DNA from: VAXT01 sp963850415
Lineage (GTDB): Bacteria; Actinomycetota; Thermoleophilia; Gaiellales; Gaiellaceae
NCBI GenBank assembly: GCA_963850415.1
Contig: CAWKLE010000002.1
Location: 186,001-250,000 of the forward strand
Length of the DNA: 64,000 nt
Reading direction: 5' to 3'
The position numbers and the translations under genes were made by a program. The notes below the pieces were generated by a model. That model was not told where the DNA came from. It searched no databases and worked only from the letters and a program-made list of their open reading frames with translations. This document shows, piece after piece, positions 61,994 through 64,000 of this stretch. Each line of letters begins with the position of its first letter. Position 1 is the stretch's first letter.

Positions 61994-62979
61994 CGCGGGC
62001 GCTCAAGCGCGAGTCGTTTCGTGCGATGGGCACGGGCTGCGCGGTCGCCGCGACGGCGGACTCGCGCGACGTGTTCCTGACTCGGTCGGCGCTCGACGCC
62101 GCCCAACGCGAAGTGGCGGCCTGCGAGCGCGCCTTGTCGCGGTTTGACGCGAGCAGCGACCTGTCGCGGCTCAACCGCGCCGGAGGCTCGTGGGTCACCG
62201 TCGACACGCGGCTCATCGGCGCGCTTGCAGCCGCGCTTCGCGCGCGCACAGAAACCAGCGGGCGGTTCGACCCGACGATCCTCCCGGCGCTCGCCGCCGC
62301 TGGCTACGACCGCTCCTTCGAGCTGCTCACGGAGCGACCGGCCATGCCGCTCCATGGCTGGCAGGCAGGCGCGCACATCGACCTCGACCGAGGGTCGGGT
62401 AGGGCGCGAGTCGAGCGGGGGGCGGCCGTCGACCTGGGAGGCATCGGCAAAGGCTTCGCCGCGACGCGCGCGCTTGACGCGATGCGCGCGACATGGCCCG
62501 CGCTGCCGGGAGCGCTGGTCGATCTGGGCGGCGACATCGCCGTCTGGGGCAACCCACCCGAGGGAGGGTCGTGGCGCGTGGACATCGCGGACCCACGAGT
62601 GCCCGACGGCGTGGCCGGAACGCTCGAGCTCACGAGCGGAGGGGTCGCCACGTCCGGACGCGACAGGCGGCGCTTCGGACCCGGCGGGCGGCTCCATCAC
62701 CTCATCGACCCGGTGACGGGCGCGCCCGCCACCGCCGGCCCGCTCTCGGTCACGGTCATCGCCCCGAGCGCCACGGAGGCCGAGGCCCATGCGACCGCCC
62801 TCGCAATTGCGGAGGTCAGCGACGCGCGCGATCAGCTCGCTTCTCGCCCCGACATCGCAGCGCTGCTCTTCTCACAGTTCGGCGAGCCCATCGCGATTGG
62901 CCGTCTTCCTCTCGTTCGTGAGCGCCCGCGAGGACGGCTCGTCATTACCACGCAGGGAGGTCGGTTCTCATGGCACTGA
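61990..62979 (+). CDS. apbE: FAD:protein FMN transferase (ApbE), second copy
   Basis: The 329-residue protein has FRAMGTGCAVAATA, SRFDASSDLSRLNRAGG, AVDLGGIGKGFAATRALDAM, GALVDLGGDIAVWG and HHLIDPVTGAPA, clear ApbE motifs. ATG at 61990. It diverges from the chromosomal copy at 33982 and sits in the mobile-looking array. No obvious FMN-binding-domain substrate (D-x-S/T-G-A-T) is seen in this cassette. Confidence 0.89.
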   Translation: MTRALKRESFRAMGTGCAVAATADSRDVFLTRSALDAAQREVAACERALSRFDASSDLSRLNRAGGSWVTVDTRLIGALAAALRARTETSGRFDPTILPALAAAGYDRSFELLTERPAMPLHGWQAGAHIDLDRGSGRARVERGAAVDLGGIGKGFAATRALDAMRATWPALPGALVDLGGDIAVWGNPPEGGSWRVDIADPRVPDGVAGTLELTSGGVATSGRDRRRFGPGGRLHHLIDPVTGAPATAGPLSVTVIAPSATEAEAHATALAIAEVSDARDQLASRPDIAALLFSQFGEPIAIGRLPLVRERPRGRLVITTQGGRFSWH

Positions 62980-63458
62980 AGGCCCACGCACGCACAGGAA
63001 GGCACGTCGCGGCACTCGCTACCGCGGCGCTCGTCGTCGCAGTCTTGACCGGCTGCGGGGGCAGCGGGGGTAGCGGTGGCGGCGGAGGAGGGGGCAACCA
63101 GTCGGCTGCCGATTTCATCCGCGAGGTCACGACGCAGTTTTCACGCGGCCAGTCCGGACGGCTTTGGGACACGCTCCACCCCGCTGACCAGGCCATCGTC
63201 AGTCGCGCGCGCTACACGACGTGCCAAAGCAACTCTGGCTTCGACCTGAAGAAGTTCAAGGTTCTCGAGACGTACGCCGACCCGATCGACGTCGCGGGAA
63301 GGACGAGGCCTTCGACGGCGGTCTCCGTTCGGGTGACCGCGGACGACGGGGTGACGACCGCGACCATGCACGCCATCAGGGTCAACGGGAAGTGGCGCTG
63401 GACCCTGCCGTCCGCCGACTACGCCGCCTATAAGCAAGGCAAGTGTCCGTCGTCCTAG
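62970..63458 (+). CDS. Small lipoprotein
   Basis: The 162-residue protein has a signal peptide with lipobox (VVAVLTGCGGSG), a Gly/Ser linker and a soluble domain ending VRVTADDGVTTATMHAIRVNGKWRW (in part). This is NTF2/SnoaL-like by pattern and similar to the lipoprotein after aconitase at 24849. Its ATG overlaps the apbE end by 10 bp. It could be the extracytoplasmic partner of the redox cluster. Confidence 0.65.
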   Translation: MALKAHARTGRHVAALATAALVVAVLTGCGGSGGSGGGGGGGNQSAADFIREVTTQFSRGQSGRLWDTLHPADQAIVSRARYTTCQSNSGFDLKKFKVLETYADPIDVAGRTRPSTAVSVRVTADDGVTTATMHAIRVNGKWRWTLPSADYAAYKQGKCPSS

Positions 63459-63488
63459 ATTTTGCAAATGCTGCAAAGGCGCCTAGGT

Positions 63489-63695
63489 TGCGAGCGTTCT
63501 GCAAGCAGCCGGCTTCCGCTGGCTGCCGCGCGGTTCAGCCCCAACGCAGCGACTGGCCCTCGATTTTGGCTTGGAACCTGCATTACGGGGGAATGCGGTC
63601 GCACGCACATGGTCGCCCGAGGCGGCTCATAACCCGGAGGTCGCAGGTTCAAATCCTGCCCCCGCTACCTCGAAAGGGCTTGGAAACGGGGCCTT
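63489..63695 (+). repeat. Cassette-end repeat 5: arm, tRNA-fMet 3' fragment, terminator
   Basis: The arm starts TGCGAGCGTTCTGCAAGC at 63489. The tRNA fragment is at 63624-63667, again 135 nt from the arm start. The region between is the most divergent of the arm-bearing copies, and its hairpin is imperfect (AAAGGGCTTG ... CGGGGCCTT). As the farthest copy it may be the oldest junction. Confidence 0.8.
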
Positions 63696-63711
63696 TGCTT
63701 ATCGAGCCACG

Positions 63712-64000
63712 ATGCAAGAATGGCGATCGATGGCTGGAGAGGTCATCGGGCGGGAGCAAGAGCTTGAAGAGCTTGGACGCTTCCTCGACGCCGTTGACGG
63801 TCTCCCGGCTGCGCTTGTGCTGGAGGGCTCGCCGGGCATCGGCAAGACAGTGCTCTGGCGCGCCGGCCTCGATCTCGCCCGCGCGCGCGGCTTCCGGGTT
63901 CTAGAAGCGATTCCGGCGTCAGCGGAGACAAGGCTCTCGCTTTCGGCCGTAGTCGATCTGCTCGCTCCCGTGCTCGCCGATGTGTTGCCGACGCTGCCGG
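63712..64000 (+). CDS. STAND/LuxR-type ATPase regulator (partial)
   Basis: An open frame from ATG at 63712 (or 63730) runs off the window. It reads VIGREQELEELGRFLDAVDG, then a Walker A motif in VLEGSPGIGKTVLWRAGL, and LSAVVDLLAPVL, as in large AAA/STAND LuxR-family regulators common in actinobacteria. The C-terminal HTH is not visible. It begins cassette 6, right after repeat 5. Confidence 0.75.
   Translation, partial: MQEWRSMAGEVIGREQELEELGRFLDAVDGLPAALVLEGSPGIGKTVLWRAGLDLARARGFRVLEAIPASAETRLSLSAVVDLLAPVLADVLPTLP

Overview
The window is high-GC bacterial DNA with densely packed, often 4-bp-overlapping genes, many GTG/TTG starts, and families common in Actinomycetota: AddAB-type recombination, DUF3105, a standalone OLD-type TOPRIM protein, an Rv2629-like release-factor-fold protein, and L,D-transpeptidase. 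A Thermoleophilia-like actinobacterium is my best guess. It is inferred from gene content only; no marker gene settles it.

Region 1 to 27 kb is ordinary chromosome. It holds dprA; a five-gene reverse-strand transhydrogenase operon (pntA, pntA2, pntB, ornithine-cyclodeaminase-like, TOPRIM); HD-GYP; a beta-propeller protein; an isocitrate/isopropylmalate dehydrogenase; topoisomerase IB; addB-addA-nth; DedA; CorA; trxB; DUF488; the Rv2629-like protein; aconitase; rmuC and DUF3105.

A tRNA-Leu(TAA) at 27.1 kb is followed by about 3 kb carrying one large secreted BNR-repeat/PASTA protein. That stretch ends in a second partial copy of the tRNA-Leu 3' part, so it looks like an element inserted at the tRNA 3' end.

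Region 30 to 44.5 kb is chromosome again: a phospholipase D-like enzyme; a two-component system followed by a four-hexamer operator and a flavin/iron-sulfur redox operon (ApbE, ferric-reductase-like membrane protein, NuoF-like protein, ferredoxin); a P-type ATPase; an L,D-transpeptidase; gdhA-CBS; and an exopolyphosphatase.

From the initiator tRNA-Met at 44.5 kb to the right edge, the DNA is a tandem row of small cassettes. Each ends in the last 43-44 nt of tRNA-fMet (46.5, 51.2, 54.6, 59.1 and 63.6 kb). Four of the five copies also carry a conserved arm of about 135 nt upstream and a copy of the tRNA terminator downstream. The cassettes carry a methyltransferase plus ArsR-rhodanese; an FAD oxidoreductase with a GH65 phosphorylase and beta-phosphoglucomutase; two MDR oxidoreductases with a decayed tRNA-Thr and a methyltransferase; a seven-gene thiol-redox operon; and a second ApbE/ferric-reductase cluster with ferredoxin and ferredoxin reductase. 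A sixth begins with a STAND-type ATPase cut by the window edge. No recombinase is visible. This array is the most unusual structure in the window.

Six genes contain one or two single-base indels inside conserved domains (pntA, addA, the BNR/PASTA gene, the NuoF-like gene, the P-type ATPase, the L,D-transpeptidase). Sequence error is at least as likely as real decay.
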